This document shows, piece by piece, positions 1-7,945 of a stretch of 39,569 nucleotides of DNA. Both the position numbers and the translations under genes were made by a program. This DNA is from JBOGWP01 sp050693875 (GTDB lineage: Bacteria > Actinomycetota > CADDZG01 > JAHWKV01 > JBOGWP01): the NCBI GenBank assembly GCA_050693875.1, contig JBOGWP010000144.1, forward strand, positions 1 through 39,569, in the 5' to 3' direction. The notes beneath the pieces were generated by a model. It had not been told where the DNA came from, made no database searches, and saw only the letters and a program-made list of their open reading frames with translations. The first letter of the stretch is position 1. Each line of letters starts with the position of its first letter.

Positions 1-1095
1 AGGTGCAGGATCGCGGTGACGTAGCGGTGGATCAGCTCCTCGGGCATGGTGATCTTGGCGTCGAGGACCTTCAGGATGCGATCTGAGCGAATGAGGCGGA
101 CGAACTCCACCTGCCCACGGCGGGGAAGCTCCGTCGGGATGGTGAGCTCGGGATCAAGCAGTCGAGGGCTGAATCGCTGTCGTTGCTGCCACTCATCGGG
201 GGTCACTCCCTTCAGGGCCGAGTAGCGGTGGTGGGTGTTGTGGAATGCCTCGAAGATCCTCGCTTGCTCCTTCAGATGATCCAGATCACAGAAGCGCTGC
301 GTGCGGAACAGCCGCTTGTCGAAGACGTCGTTGAAATGCTCGATGACGCCGTTCCTCCACGGTTCGGAGAAGGGGATGAAACGCACCCGCACGCCTTGGG
401 TGAGGGCGAGGCGGACGGGGAGGGCCAGGTGACCACCCTGCCCCTGAAAGGTCTGGCCGTTGTCAAGCTTGATTCCTCCGGGGATGCCCAGCCGGCTCCA
501 AATGGCCACCAGCCCCGAGGCGATCTGCCTCTCTTCCTTCGAGGCCAGGATCTCGATCGCAACCCTCCTGCGGCCAACGTCGACGGCGTTGAGGGCGTAG
601 AAGGCAAGCGCCCCCTCCAGATACCCTCGGGCCCACCAGATCCACCTCCTGCCAGGCGTTGGGGCCGAGGAGGACCGGCCCCGCCGGGTAGGGGGTCCCC
701 TTGGGGACGTAGCGCTCGGGGCGCGCCCGGCGCTTGGTCACCTTGGCCCTGGCGAGGATCCGTTCGATGGTCCGGCTCTGCGGAGGCTCGAGCCCGAGTC
801 TGGTCATCTCCCAGGCGATGGCTCCCGAGCCCGCCTGGGCCCAGGGATTGGCCATGAGGCGGTCCCGGATCTCGAGCACAACTCGCTCGGTCTCGGATGG
901 AATCCGATTTGCCACGGTGACGGGAGCCCGGGCCCGATCCAGGGCCCAGCCCTCGTCCGCCGGATCGTAGCGAGCGACCCACTTCCTCACCCAGCGATCA
1001 GTCCTACCGAAATCTGCGGCAACCTTGCCGGCCGGCTCCCCCTGAAGCACCCTCACCACCGCCTGTCGGCGCGCTGTCTCCTCCTCGCTCGCCAC
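1..1095 (-). pseudogene. IS481-family transposase, frameshifted and cut by the window edge
   Basis: DDE recombinase that would cut and join the ends of its own element. The GTG start at 1095 follows GGGGGGAGCTGC, a good ribosome binding site, and gives VASEEETARRQAVVRVL. The N-terminal part is a helix-turn-helix (GKVAADFGRTDRWVRKWVARY). The integrase core follows with EVDLVGP (first Asp), KLDNGQTF (second Asp) and NGVIEHFND (Glu), the IS481 arrangement. The frame breaks at the run of Cs at 624-626: before it the protein reads LVGPR, and after removing one base it continues YLEGALAFYALNAVDV without further damage to the window edge. All catalytic residues are present but lie in two frames. Either a real inactivating insertion or a homopolymer read error would explain this. 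The IS481 assignment is strong; the C-terminus is outside the window. Confidence 0.8.
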
Positions 1096-1197
1096 GCAGC
1101 TCCCCCCTTCGGACTCGATCACGGGGAAGCAAGAAGGGAGTCTGGCAGCACTCCGATGAGCAAATCCCTGGGAGGGATCGCTAGAAAAGCTCAGGGA

Positions 1198-1340
1198 GGA
1201 ACGATGCCCTTTCGTTTGCGACCCTGACGGCCGGAACGATGTGCTGTCGTGTGGTGCGTGCGGAACGATGCCCTTTCGTTTGCGACCCTGACGGCCGGAA
1301 CGATGTGCTGTCGTGTGGTGCGGAACGATGTCCTGTCGGC
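1198..1340. repeat. Tandem 61-base repeat with five GGAACGATG motifs at the IS end
   Basis: GGAACGATG occurs at 1198, 1233, 1262, 1297 and 1322. Positions 1198-1258 are repeated almost exactly at 1262-1322, a 64-base period, and a fifth partial motif (GGAACGATGTCCTGTCGG) closes the array. Two motif versions alternate: one continues with CCCTTTCG and the other with TGCTGTCG or TCCTGTCG. The array lies just upstream of the transposase start. Arrays like this at IS ends are usually transposase-binding sites; that role is inference here. The spacing (35, 29, 35, 25) and the unit size do not fit a CRISPR array. Confidence 0.7.
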
Positions 1341-1391
1341 TCTCAGCTAGCTTCGGCGGCCGACGCCGAACTCCGACGTGCCGCTGAGCCC

Positions 1392-2312
1392 TCACTCCCC
1401 CGATCGGCGAATCTTCCGCACGTGCTCGGGGTCGACCGCTACCGAAGGATCGGCCTCGTCCGCGCCGGCCGGCTCCAGCCCCGACAGCGCTTCGGGGCCG
1501 GGCACGTCCCCAACCCCCTCGTCGTAGAGGTCGAACCAGGGAAGCCCCCACTCGGCATAGGTCTCCGCCGTGATGGGGCTGGGCGGCGGGCGTCGTCCCG
1601 TCGCACCGAGATACTCGTCGGCGTTGAGGATGTGGCACGCGACCTCGGCGGCTGCCGGGTCCCACGCCTCCACGCCGTAGGGGTCGGGATAGATGCGCTG
1701 GCGGATGCGACCGCCGGCCCCCAACCCGAGCGACGCCGATCGCTGTGGCATCCCCGCCGCGCCGGCATCCTGGCCTTGCGTCGGCGGCTCGTCGGGGAAC
1801 CGGCCCGGCCGGGGCTCGAAGACCCGAAGCTGGATGCCCCCTCGCTCCTCCCTCCCGGTCACCTGCCCTTCGACCGTCCGCCCCTCCCCCAGCGGCACGG
1901 CGACGAACTGACGGACGAACCCGTCCCCGGCGTTGATCCCGTCGAGCCAGGGCTGATCCGGACACACGAGGTAGTTCTGGGGCGACGGGACCAGCTCCTC
2001 GCCCCAGCCGGTCCCCGACACCGCATTGACCCCGCCGACCCCCACCTGGACGGCGTTGGGCTTCCACCATGCCCCGTCGAACGCAAGCCAGAGCGCCTCG
2101 CGCTGATACAGAGGGATGAAGAGCTCATCGTCCGCCCACCGAGACGGCAACCGGCCCCGGAAGTCCCCCACGCGATGGACCGGCAGGCGCCCGAGGCCCG
2201 GCGGCAGGGGGTACTCCTTGCCATCCTCGGGGATGCGCAGCGTGCGTTGAAAGGCGACCGAGAAGCGTGGGCCTACACGGACCTCGTCACCGCTTACGAC
2301 GACCTCCACCAC
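1392..2312 (-). CDS. Conserved protein of unknown function with YPDPYG motif (last gene of hydrolase cassette)
   Basis: About 306 residues. I chose the GTG at 2312 (protein start VVEVVVSGDEVRVG) because GGAG sits just upstream; the GTG at 2309 is an equally possible start. The open frame extends further upstream, but only antisense to or inside the astacin gene. The start lies about 25 bases inside the end of the astacin gene, so the two are probably translated together. No signal peptide or membrane segment is visible. Recognisable stretches include FIPLYQREALWLAF, a glycine-rich middle (QVGVGGVNAVSGTGW), PQNYLVCPDQPWLDG, the motif IYPDPYGVEAWD and a C-terminal block ending PWFDLYDEGVGDVPG. 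I have a loose memory of the YPDP(Y/H)G...W and PWFDLYDE blocks from unnamed bacterial proteins, but I cannot give a function. Its place at the end of an operon of proteases and a lipase suggests a substrate, inhibitor or scaffold; that is inference. Confidence 0.75.
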   Translation of the reverse strand: MVEVVVSGDEVRVGPRFSVAFQRTLRIPEDGKEYPLPPGLGRLPVHRVGDFRGRLPSRWADDELFIPLYQREALWLAFDGAWWKPNAVQVGVGGVNAVSGTGWGEELVPSPQNYLVCPDQPWLDGINAGDGFVRQFVAVPLGEGRTVEGQVTGREERGGIQLRVFEPRPGRFPDEPPTQGQDAGAAGMPQRSASLGLGAGGRIRQRIYPDPYGVEAWDPAAAEVACHILNADEYLGATGRRPPPSPITAETYAEWGLPWFDLYDEGVGDVPGPEALSGLEPAGADEADPSVAVDPEHVRKIRRSGE

Positions 2313-3099
2313 CCGTCTCCCGCCCCGATTTCGGGTACATCTTCGCGATGAACGACTTGTCCTGAATCGACAGGTGCCGGTTGGACTGCGTCCCCTTCCC
2401 GTCGGTGAACAGGGGGGCCGGGAACTCGTAGAGCATGATCGAGTCGCGGTCGAACTTGCTCGCGTTCGTCTGCTCCTTGTCGTACCTCTCCAGGATGTTG
2501 TGCTCGATCGTGGCCCGGTCCCAGAAGTTCGGAGGTCCCGAAAACACCCGGAGCACCTCGGCGCGATTCCATTTGAGCTGGGCCTTGGGGTTCTGATGCT
2601 CGTGAATGCATCCGAGGGCATGGCCGAATTCGTGGACGACCACCCGCTCGTACTCGTCGTCCGGGGTGTCGTCCTCCAGCCATCCGTAATTCATCGTGGG
2701 CTGGTAGCGCGGAAAGTACCGCTCGATCAGGGCGTCGGTTCCGAGCGCCGACCACGAGCCCGGATCGGCGGAGAACGAGATGCGGACATGCGCGTCACCC
2801 GAGCGGACGAACTTGAAGGTGATCGAAGCGTGGTCCTCCCACATGTGCGCCTTCTCCTCGACGCGCTTGCGCTGCTTGGCGCTGCCGTCGAGGAAGCGGC
2901 ACTTGAGCGCGACGCCGTTCTCCCACATCTTGAGCACCGGGAGCGCGAGCTGAGCGATGGGAGGCTGCGACGGGTCCCGAGCAGTCATGGCCCCGCCGGA
3001 CGTGGTCGCCAGCGCCCGCTCCAGCGTGTGTCTGGCGGGCGCGTACTCCTCCGGAACCACCCGGTCGAAGCACATCTTCGGGTATTGGTCGTTGCCCAT
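2287..3099 (-). CDS. Astacin-like (M12A-type) zinc metalloprotease
   Basis: 270 residues. The zinc site HEFGHALGCIHEHQNP at residues 156-171 fits HExxHxxGxxH, followed by the Met-turn SIMLYEFP around residue 228, which together define metzincins of the astacin type. A preceding stretch, PTMNYGWLEDDTPDDEY, is typical of bacterial astacin-like domains. The ATG at 3099 is set by an excellent AAGGAGGAGCAGG ribosome site. No signal peptide or obvious propeptide precedes the domain, unlike secreted astacins, so the enzyme either acts inside the cell or leaves by another route. It starts 30 bases after the MBL hydrolase gene and overlaps the next gene by about 25 bases, placing it fourth of five in the cassette. 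Residues DPGSWSALGTD and the PNF-like segments resemble unnamed environmental homologues. The protease assignment is strong; the substrate is unknown. Confidence 0.9.
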   Translation of the reverse strand: MGNDQYPKMCFDRVVPEEYAPARHTLERALATTSGGAMTARDPSQPPIAQLALPVLKMWENGVALKCRFLDGSAKQRKRVEEKAHMWEDHASITFKFVRSGDAHVRISFSADPGSWSALGTDALIERYFPRYQPTMNYGWLEDDTPDDEYERVVVHEFGHALGCIHEHQNPKAQLKWNRAEVLRVFSGPPNFWDRATIEHNILERYDKEQTNASKFDRDSIMLYEFPAPLFTDGKGTQSNRHLSIQDKSFIAKMYPKSGRETGGGGRRKR

Positions 3100-3129
3100 C
3101 CTGCTCCTCCTTCCAAACCGTCGCTCAGC

Positions 3130-4437
3130 TCAGGGGGAGACCGTCAGTCCCCCCGACGCCACCTTCCTGAATTCGACCTGCATCCTTCCGTTCGCCTGGC
3201 GCCCGTCGGCCAGCCGCTGCACCAGCTTCTCGACCTCGCGCATGTGCGCCGCCTCCCTCCCGTCCGTCGTGGCCGAACTGGCGTTGAACCAGACCTTGAA
3301 GGGACGGTCCGCCTCCGGGTGGGGGCGGCGGGTGCCATGGGGGCCCAGGCGCGACGCGATGACCGCTTCCACTACACGCAGGTCGGGGTTGTTGTGCGCT
3401 CCGTTGGCGCAGAACACGTACTGGTCTGCGATCACCCTGCGGCAGAACTCGGCGTCGATGTTGTGCTCCGATCCGTGATGCATGATCTTCAGCACGTTCA
3501 CGTGGGCAATCCCGCCCGGGAGCTGGCCTGCCCGATCCAGGCCGCGCAGTACGTCGGCGTGGTGCCCGTCGGCGGTGAGCAGCGCGGTCTTATTCCCCTC
3601 CTCGACGAGCAGCATCAGTGACGCGAGGTTGGGAGCGGTCACCTTCGTCCGCCGGCCGAGGGTGTCGGCCTGCGCGCGGGCCGCCTGCACCAGACGCTCC
3701 GCATCGTTGCCGCGCAGCCGTCGCTCGTCCTCCGCGGCCTGGCGCCTGATGTCGGCGAGCGCTCTCCTGTTCTCGCGCAGCCAGGTGTTCCACTCCTTCT
3801 GAAGGTTCTTCAGGTCCTCTTCGAAGGGTGCGACCAGGGTCACCTTCAACCCCCCAACCCGCAGGTTTGGAGGTTGCGGCCGGACGACCATCGCCTTGTG
3901 GCTGAATTCGGGATTGAGCGAGATCTTCAACTGCCGGTCGCCGATCCGCCGGCTCAGGCGAATGCCGTCGGCGACTCCGGTGGCAAGGTCGCGGTGACGA
4001 TGCGCGAGCTCGCGGTTTCGTCCGGTCTCGCCCCCTGCGTACACGGTTGCCACCGTCTCGAGCATGGGGATGTCGCGATCGAGTCGCTCCCCAAGCTGCT
4101 CGGCAAAGCCGTTGTGCCAGATCCCCCCCACGGCCGGCGGGCGCGCGGTTTCCGGGGCATCGTGATTTCGGTTTCCTCCCGCGAGCTGGAAGTCGTGCAC
4201 GCGCCAGGCGACGGTGTCGTCGAGCAGCTGGATGACGCCGGCGATGTGGTCCTCGTCGATGTGAGTGACGCAGACGCGGTCGAGCTGCTCGCCCCGCCGA
4301 ACAAGCTTCGCCAGCTCGGGTCCGGCGTGATCGCGATAGGAGGCGCGCATCCCGCCGTCGACGAGCAGGTGGGCACGGTCGGCGCCCGTCACCAGGAAGC
4401 AGTCGCCCTTGTCCGCCGGCAAGAAGGTCAGCTTCAT
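3130..4437 (-). CDS. Metallo-beta-lactamase-fold hydrolase (ComEC/Rec2-like domain)
   Basis: 435 residues. The N-terminus MKLTFLPADKGDCFLV is the usual first strand of ComEC-type MBL domains. The metal-binding motif THIDEDHIAG lies at residues 58-67, a further block is LLTADGHHADVL near 305, and IMHHGSEHNIDAEF lies near 335, all matching the fold. A charged, probably helical insert (about residues 225-275, rich in Arg, Glu and Ala) lies between the halves. No membrane segments are present, so this is a free-standing soluble enzyme, not a DNA-uptake channel. The start is fixed by an ATGA overlap with the stop of the subtilase gene (4434-4437), which implies translational coupling. The active-site residues look intact. 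A nuclease or phosphodiesterase role is plausible for the fold; the substrate is not evident. Confidence 0.88.
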   Translation of the reverse strand: MKLTFLPADKGDCFLVTGADRAHLLVDGGMRASYRDHAGPELAKLVRRGEQLDRVCVTHIDEDHIAGVIQLLDDTVAWRVHDFQLAGGNRNHDAPETARPPAVGGIWHNGFAEQLGERLDRDIPMLETVATVYAGGETGRNRELAHRHRDLATGVADGIRLSRRIGDRQLKISLNPEFSHKAMVVRPQPPNLRVGGLKVTLVAPFEEDLKNLQKEWNTWLRENRRALADIRRQAAEDERRLRGNDAERLVQAARAQADTLGRRTKVTAPNLASLMLLVEEGNKTALLTADGHHADVLRGLDRAGQLPGGIAHVNVLKIMHHGSEHNIDAEFCRRVIADQYVFCANGAHNNPDLRVVEAVIASRLGPHGTRRPHPEADRPFKVWFNASSATTDGREAAHMREVEKLVQRLADGRQANGRMQVEFRKVASGGLTVSP

Positions 4438-6530
4438 TTGGTCACGTCCCACCGGTCGTTCGCCTTCGCCGCCTCGTCCAGGCACGCGCCCGGATTGATC
4501 ACTCCGAATCCGGCATCGTTGCGCCAGGTGAAGTCGTAGCCGGCCAGCGGCCTGGCGGTGCGCTGGATGATGCCGGAGACCTGGGCGGCGGTGAGGGTGC
4601 GATTGGTGGCCAGCATGAGGCCGGCGACCCCGGCGACGAGCGGACTCGCCATGCTTGTCCCCGACATCGACATCCAGGCGTCCCGCTCGTCGAACCCCCT
4701 CGCGGCCACGATGCGCGTGCCGGCGGCGGCCACCTCGGGCTTCGGGCGACCGTCCCGGGTGGGCCCCTGGCTGCTCGTCGCCGCGATTCGCTCGGCGGCC
4801 TCGTCGAGATTGGATACCGAGATCACATGGTGGCCGCAGGCGAGCGAGCTGACGGTGGACTCGTCGACCAGTGAGCGCTCGGAGAAGAACGACGGGAAAC
4901 TCCAGGTCTCCCTGTCGCCGACCTTGCCGCGGCGACGCGGGTCGTCCCGCTCGATCCATCCGTCGAAGCGGCCGTCGCGAACCTCGCGGGCGTGGAGCCG
5001 CACCACCCAATCCCCCGCCTGCACGCCAACCACTCCCCACCGAGAGAGGTAGGGGCTCAGATAGATGCCGATGACGTTGCTGCCGTTGGCGGGATGGTAG
5101 AGCTCGTTGTAGATGCTCACGAAGCTGCCGTCGGGGAGCTGGTAGTTCTCCTTGAACTGCTGCGGTTCGACGGGGCCGATCCACCGCCCGCCGGGCGGCT
5201 TGATCGAGACCGCGAAGCGGTCGGCGGCGCCATACCAGATCTCCAGCTCGTTCTCGGAGACGTCGACCACACCGTTGCCGACGACGACCCACTCCACGTC
5301 GGTATAGAGCTCCCGGGCCGCCAGGCGTCCGCTCGTGTGGATCCGGCCCATCATGTAGCCGATGTCGCCCTCGAACGCCGGCATCTCCTGTCCTGCGTTT
5401 CCGGCGGCCACGCAGACGCAGCGGCCGGGGACCGAGAGTGCGCCATCGATCCACCTGCTTGCCGGGCTGGTTGCGTCGTGGGCGTGACCGTTGGTCCCGA
5501 GGCTGATGTTGATCGAGATGGGCATCTTCCGATCGTCGGCGAGTTGGAGAAGGTACTCGACGGCGTGGATGACCCGGGTGGAGTCGTAGAAGGTCTTGCG
5601 GGGGTCCATGTCCTCCTTGGGAAGCGAGATCAGGACGGCGGCGATCTCCGCCTTCGGGCACACGCCCCTCTTCCCGGCGACGATGCTGGCGACATGCGTC
5701 CCGTGCGAGCCCGGCTCCATCTGCGACTGTGGCTCGAGCTCGTAGGGGGGAAGCCCGACCTTCTCCGACTCGTCGATGGCTCGCTGGAGATGCTCGCGGA
5801 GAAACTCAGACCCGTAGCAGAACTTCCCGGGACCGTCGCCCTGCGGCGGAGGCCGCGTGGTGCCGCCCTGGTCCCAGATGGCAAGGAAGCGGGTCTGGCC
5901 CCCATCGCAGAAGTCCGGGTGGGCAAAGTCGAAGCCCTCGACGTCGATGATCCCGATGAGCACTCCCCTGCCCTGGTGATGAAGGCGGGGGTTGCCGAAC
6001 CGTCGCAGCGAGAGGGGCGGCCGCGGGACGGCCGGCGCGGCGACCACGGGCGTCGGTCGGGTCAGCGGGTCACCGAGCTGGACGGAAACGACCTCGGAGC
6101 GGGATGCGAGATCCGCGATCTCGCTGAGCTTGACGGTCGCGGCGACGAGGTTTCCTCGGCGCGCCGATTCTCCGGGCAAGCGGCCATCCCCGTCGCGCGC
6201 GTCGTCGGTCGACTTCGCACGCTCCCCGGTGCGCTCGTGCGCCCGCAGCTCGATGAACACGTGCGCCATCGCATTGGACGGGGCGCGCAGCCGTCCCCGA
6301 GCTGCCCCGCCCGCAAGCTGCTTTCTGCGTTCCGGGATGGCATTGTCTCCGCGCACCCGATCGATGCCGCGCCGCTGCTCCGAGGGCACAGCAAGGGAGG
6401 AGGCGTGCTCCGCCCGGACGACGCTCACCTCCGCGCTTGCGTTGGCGAACATGCGCAGCTTGGGCTGCATCTTGGGCAAGCCCGGCTTCGCCGGCTTCTG
6501 GCTCGGTCGCTTGCCGGGGGTGCGTCTCAC
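4434..6530 (-). CDS. Subtilisin-like serine protease (S8) with N-terminal propeptide-like region and large insert
   Basis: About 698 residues. The catalytic triad is visible: Asp in IGIIDVEGFD (near 196), His in GSHGTHVASIVAG (near 276) and Ser in SGTSMASPLVAGVAGL (near 626); the oxyanion Asn is in VAAGNAG (near 378). Before the catalytic domain, residues about 88-155 (MAHVFIELRAHER and LSEIADLASRSEVVSVQL) resemble an I9-type propeptide. Between the oxyanion Asn and the Ser lie about 248 residues, far more than in a minimal subtilase, including a beta-rich segment (VIGIYLSPYLSRWGVVGV), suggesting an inserted jelly-roll-like domain as in Csp proteases. No signal peptide is seen; the N-terminus is basic and disordered. 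I use the GTG at 6530, one base after the patatin stop; an in-frame TTG at 6539 is an alternative. Its stop overlaps the MBL start. Confidence 0.9.
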   Translation of the reverse strand: MRRTPGKRPSQKPAKPGLPKMQPKLRMFANASAEVSVVRAEHASSLAVPSEQRRGIDRVRGDNAIPERRKQLAGGAARGRLRAPSNAMAHVFIELRAHERTGERAKSTDDARDGDGRLPGESARRGNLVAATVKLSEIADLASRSEVVSVQLGDPLTRPTPVVAAPAVPRPPLSLRRFGNPRLHHQGRGVLIGIIDVEGFDFAHPDFCDGGQTRFLAIWDQGGTTRPPPQGDGPGKFCYGSEFLREHLQRAIDESEKVGLPPYELEPQSQMEPGSHGTHVASIVAGKRGVCPKAEIAAVLISLPKEDMDPRKTFYDSTRVIHAVEYLLQLADDRKMPISINISLGTNGHAHDATSPASRWIDGALSVPGRCVCVAAGNAGQEMPAFEGDIGYMMGRIHTSGRLAARELYTDVEWVVVGNGVVDVSENELEIWYGAADRFAVSIKPPGGRWIGPVEPQQFKENYQLPDGSFVSIYNELYHPANGSNVIGIYLSPYLSRWGVVGVQAGDWVVRLHAREVRDGRFDGWIERDDPRRRGKVGDRETWSFPSFFSERSLVDESTVSSLACGHHVISVSNLDEAAERIAATSSQGPTRDGRPKPEVAAAGTRIVAARGFDERDAWMSMSGTSMASPLVAGVAGLMLATNRTLTAAQVSGIIQRTARPLAGYDFTWRNDAGFGVINPGACLDEAAKANDRWDVTK

Positions 6531-6531
6531 G

Positions 6532-7818
6532 TCACGCAAGCTCGCGCCACATCGGGAGCGCGGCCGGGAGCACCTCCCGATGGAACGACGACAGGGTAGC
6601 CCCCGTCAGCCACCATCCTCGGTAGATCAGCCGGTTGGCGATCTGCGAAGGAAAGCGCGCGAACGAGGTCTTGAAGTTCGCCAGCTGGTCGCGCCACTCG
6701 GGGTGCTCGGGGCGGCCCTCCAGCCACTCATCCGGCGGGCTGAGCGCCCCCTCGAAGGTTGTCGCAAGCCCGAAAAGCACGCCCCGGCGTCCCCACTCCG
6801 GCGCGGGCCCTCCGGCCTTGTGCGCCTGCTCCCATGCCCGGAACCGCTCGACCATCTCCCGGCGCCGCAGGCCGGTCGACTGACGGTACAGGAGCGTGCT
6901 CGATCGCTGGAGGTCGCGGATGATGGGAATGCCTCCGTAGGCCCCGGTACGGAACAACCCTCCCGCGTTCACCGCCACGAGAAGCGTGTCGCCCAGATCG
7001 TCGACGGGCTCGAGCCCCGAGTTGTCGTACGCACCGCCGTCGAGGAGCTTGGCGACCCTTCCGTTCGCACACGGGAAGTCGACCCCCTTCACGACGAGGG
7101 TGGCGAAGGCTCCGGGGACCGCGGCCGACGCGGCCGCCGCCTGCGCGACGCGAAAGCCGGTGCCCGCGGTCGAAGCGCGCCCCATCACCCAGTCGCCGAG
7201 CACATCGCGCTCGAAGCCGAAGCGCACGCCGGTCGTGACATTGGCGGCATTGAAGATGAATCGGCAGTCCGGGGAGAGATCCTCGAGGCGCCGGCCGTCG
7301 AAGAACCACTCGTCGAAGGTGTCGGCAAGCAGGTCGGTTCGGGTCATGGGACCGGCGACCTTCCAGAGGTTCTTGACCAGCTTCATCGTGAGCGACCGGG
7401 TCGTGATCCGGCGGACAAAGGGGCCGACGACGAGCTCGTCGACGGCATCGCCGCTGAAGCCGGCCGCCGCCAGCCGCTCGTACCGGCAGGCAAACAGGCC
7501 GTTGGCAACCGACCCCCCGGAGACCGACGAGCTGTAGCGGACGTGCCCCAGCAGCCCGGCATCGGCGAGGAACCGCAGGACGCCGAGCGCGGTCAGCGTA
7601 GCGCGAAACCCGCCGCCCGAGAACGCGACCGCCACGGTGGGGTCGGGAGCTACGGGTGGATCGGCCGGGCGCGGTTCGACGACATCGCAGGCTCGGATCA
7701 ACTCATCCGCGGACGCGCCGATCGCTCGTGACGACAACGGGTGGGCTGCGGTCGATGGAGGACGCATCGCGGTGGTCGTGTCCGAGGTCGCAGCCCGCCC
7801 GTTTGAGGTTACTCCCAT
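6532..7818 (-). CDS. Patatin-like phospholipase
   Basis: 428 residues. The patatin hallmarks are all present: oxyanion loop SGGGFRA (residues 67-73), nucleophile segment SSSVSGGSVANG with the Ser near 100, and the catalytic Asp in DGGAYDNSG near 260. The nucleophile elbow is SVSGG, as in many bacterial patatins. The first about 55 residues are low-complexity, Ala/Thr/Pro-rich and not a signal peptide. The enzyme would hydrolyse acyl chains from membrane phospholipids; known bacterial patatins serve as secreted toxins, immune effectors or housekeeping lipases, and nothing in the protein decides between these. It is the first gene of the cassette, with ATG at 7818 after GGGGGTTGAGCG. The 127-base gap to the upstream RND gene is where a promoter would lie. 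The stop abuts the subtilase start. Confidence 0.9.
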   Translation of the reverse strand: MGVTSNGRAATSDTTTAMRPPSTAAHPLSSRAIGASADELIRACDVVEPRPADPPVAPDPTVAVAFSGGGFRATLTALGVLRFLADAGLLGHVRYSSSVSGGSVANGLFACRYERLAAAGFSGDAVDELVVGPFVRRITTRSLTMKLVKNLWKVAGPMTRTDLLADTFDEWFFDGRRLEDLSPDCRFIFNAANVTTGVRFGFERDVLGDWVMGRASTAGTGFRVAQAAAASAAVPGAFATLVVKGVDFPCANGRVAKLLDGGAYDNSGLEPVDDLGDTLLVAVNAGGLFRTGAYGGIPIIRDLQRSSTLLYRQSTGLRRREMVERFRAWEQAHKAGGPAPEWGRRGVLFGLATTFEGALSPPDEWLEGRPEHPEWRDQLANFKTSFARFPSQIANRLIYRGWWLTGATLSSFHREVLPAALPMWRELA

Positions 7819-7945
7819 CGCTCAACCCCCTCAGTCCTGCCCGTCGTCTCTACCGTCAGAATCCACCCTACCGAGCGCGGCCGTACAGGGTGCTGGCTCG
7901 CCCTTTCGAGGGGGAGGCCAGTACCACCACCAGCAGCAATGTGCG

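Larger units (their letters stand above)
1..1345 (-). mobile_element. IS481-type insertion sequence, partial (one end inside the window)
   Basis: This segment holds a DDE transposase read leftwards and, behind its start codon, a noncoding end with five copies of GGAACGATG. The element runs off the left edge of the window, so only one terminus can be present. I place that terminus near 1345 by inference, because the iterated motif stops there and the next gene on the same strand ends at 1392. A terminal inverted repeat cannot be verified without the other end. The element lies about 50 bases downstream of the hydrolase cassette, so it may mark one boundary of that cassette. Confidence 0.6.

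Noticed and set aside
600..650. Programmed frameshift in the transposase
   Set aside because: IS481 transposases are normally one frame, and the break is at a plain run of bases without a slippery heptamer or downstream structure that I can see.
1198..1340. Possible CRISPR array
   Set aside because: The units are a simple tandem duplication at an IS end, with uneven spacing and no distinct spacers.
3130..5661. One 843-codon frame that could be read as a fusion of the MBL protein to more N-terminal sequence
   Set aside because: The part upstream of 4437 is a shifted reading of the subtilase gene; the ATGA overlap gives the true start.
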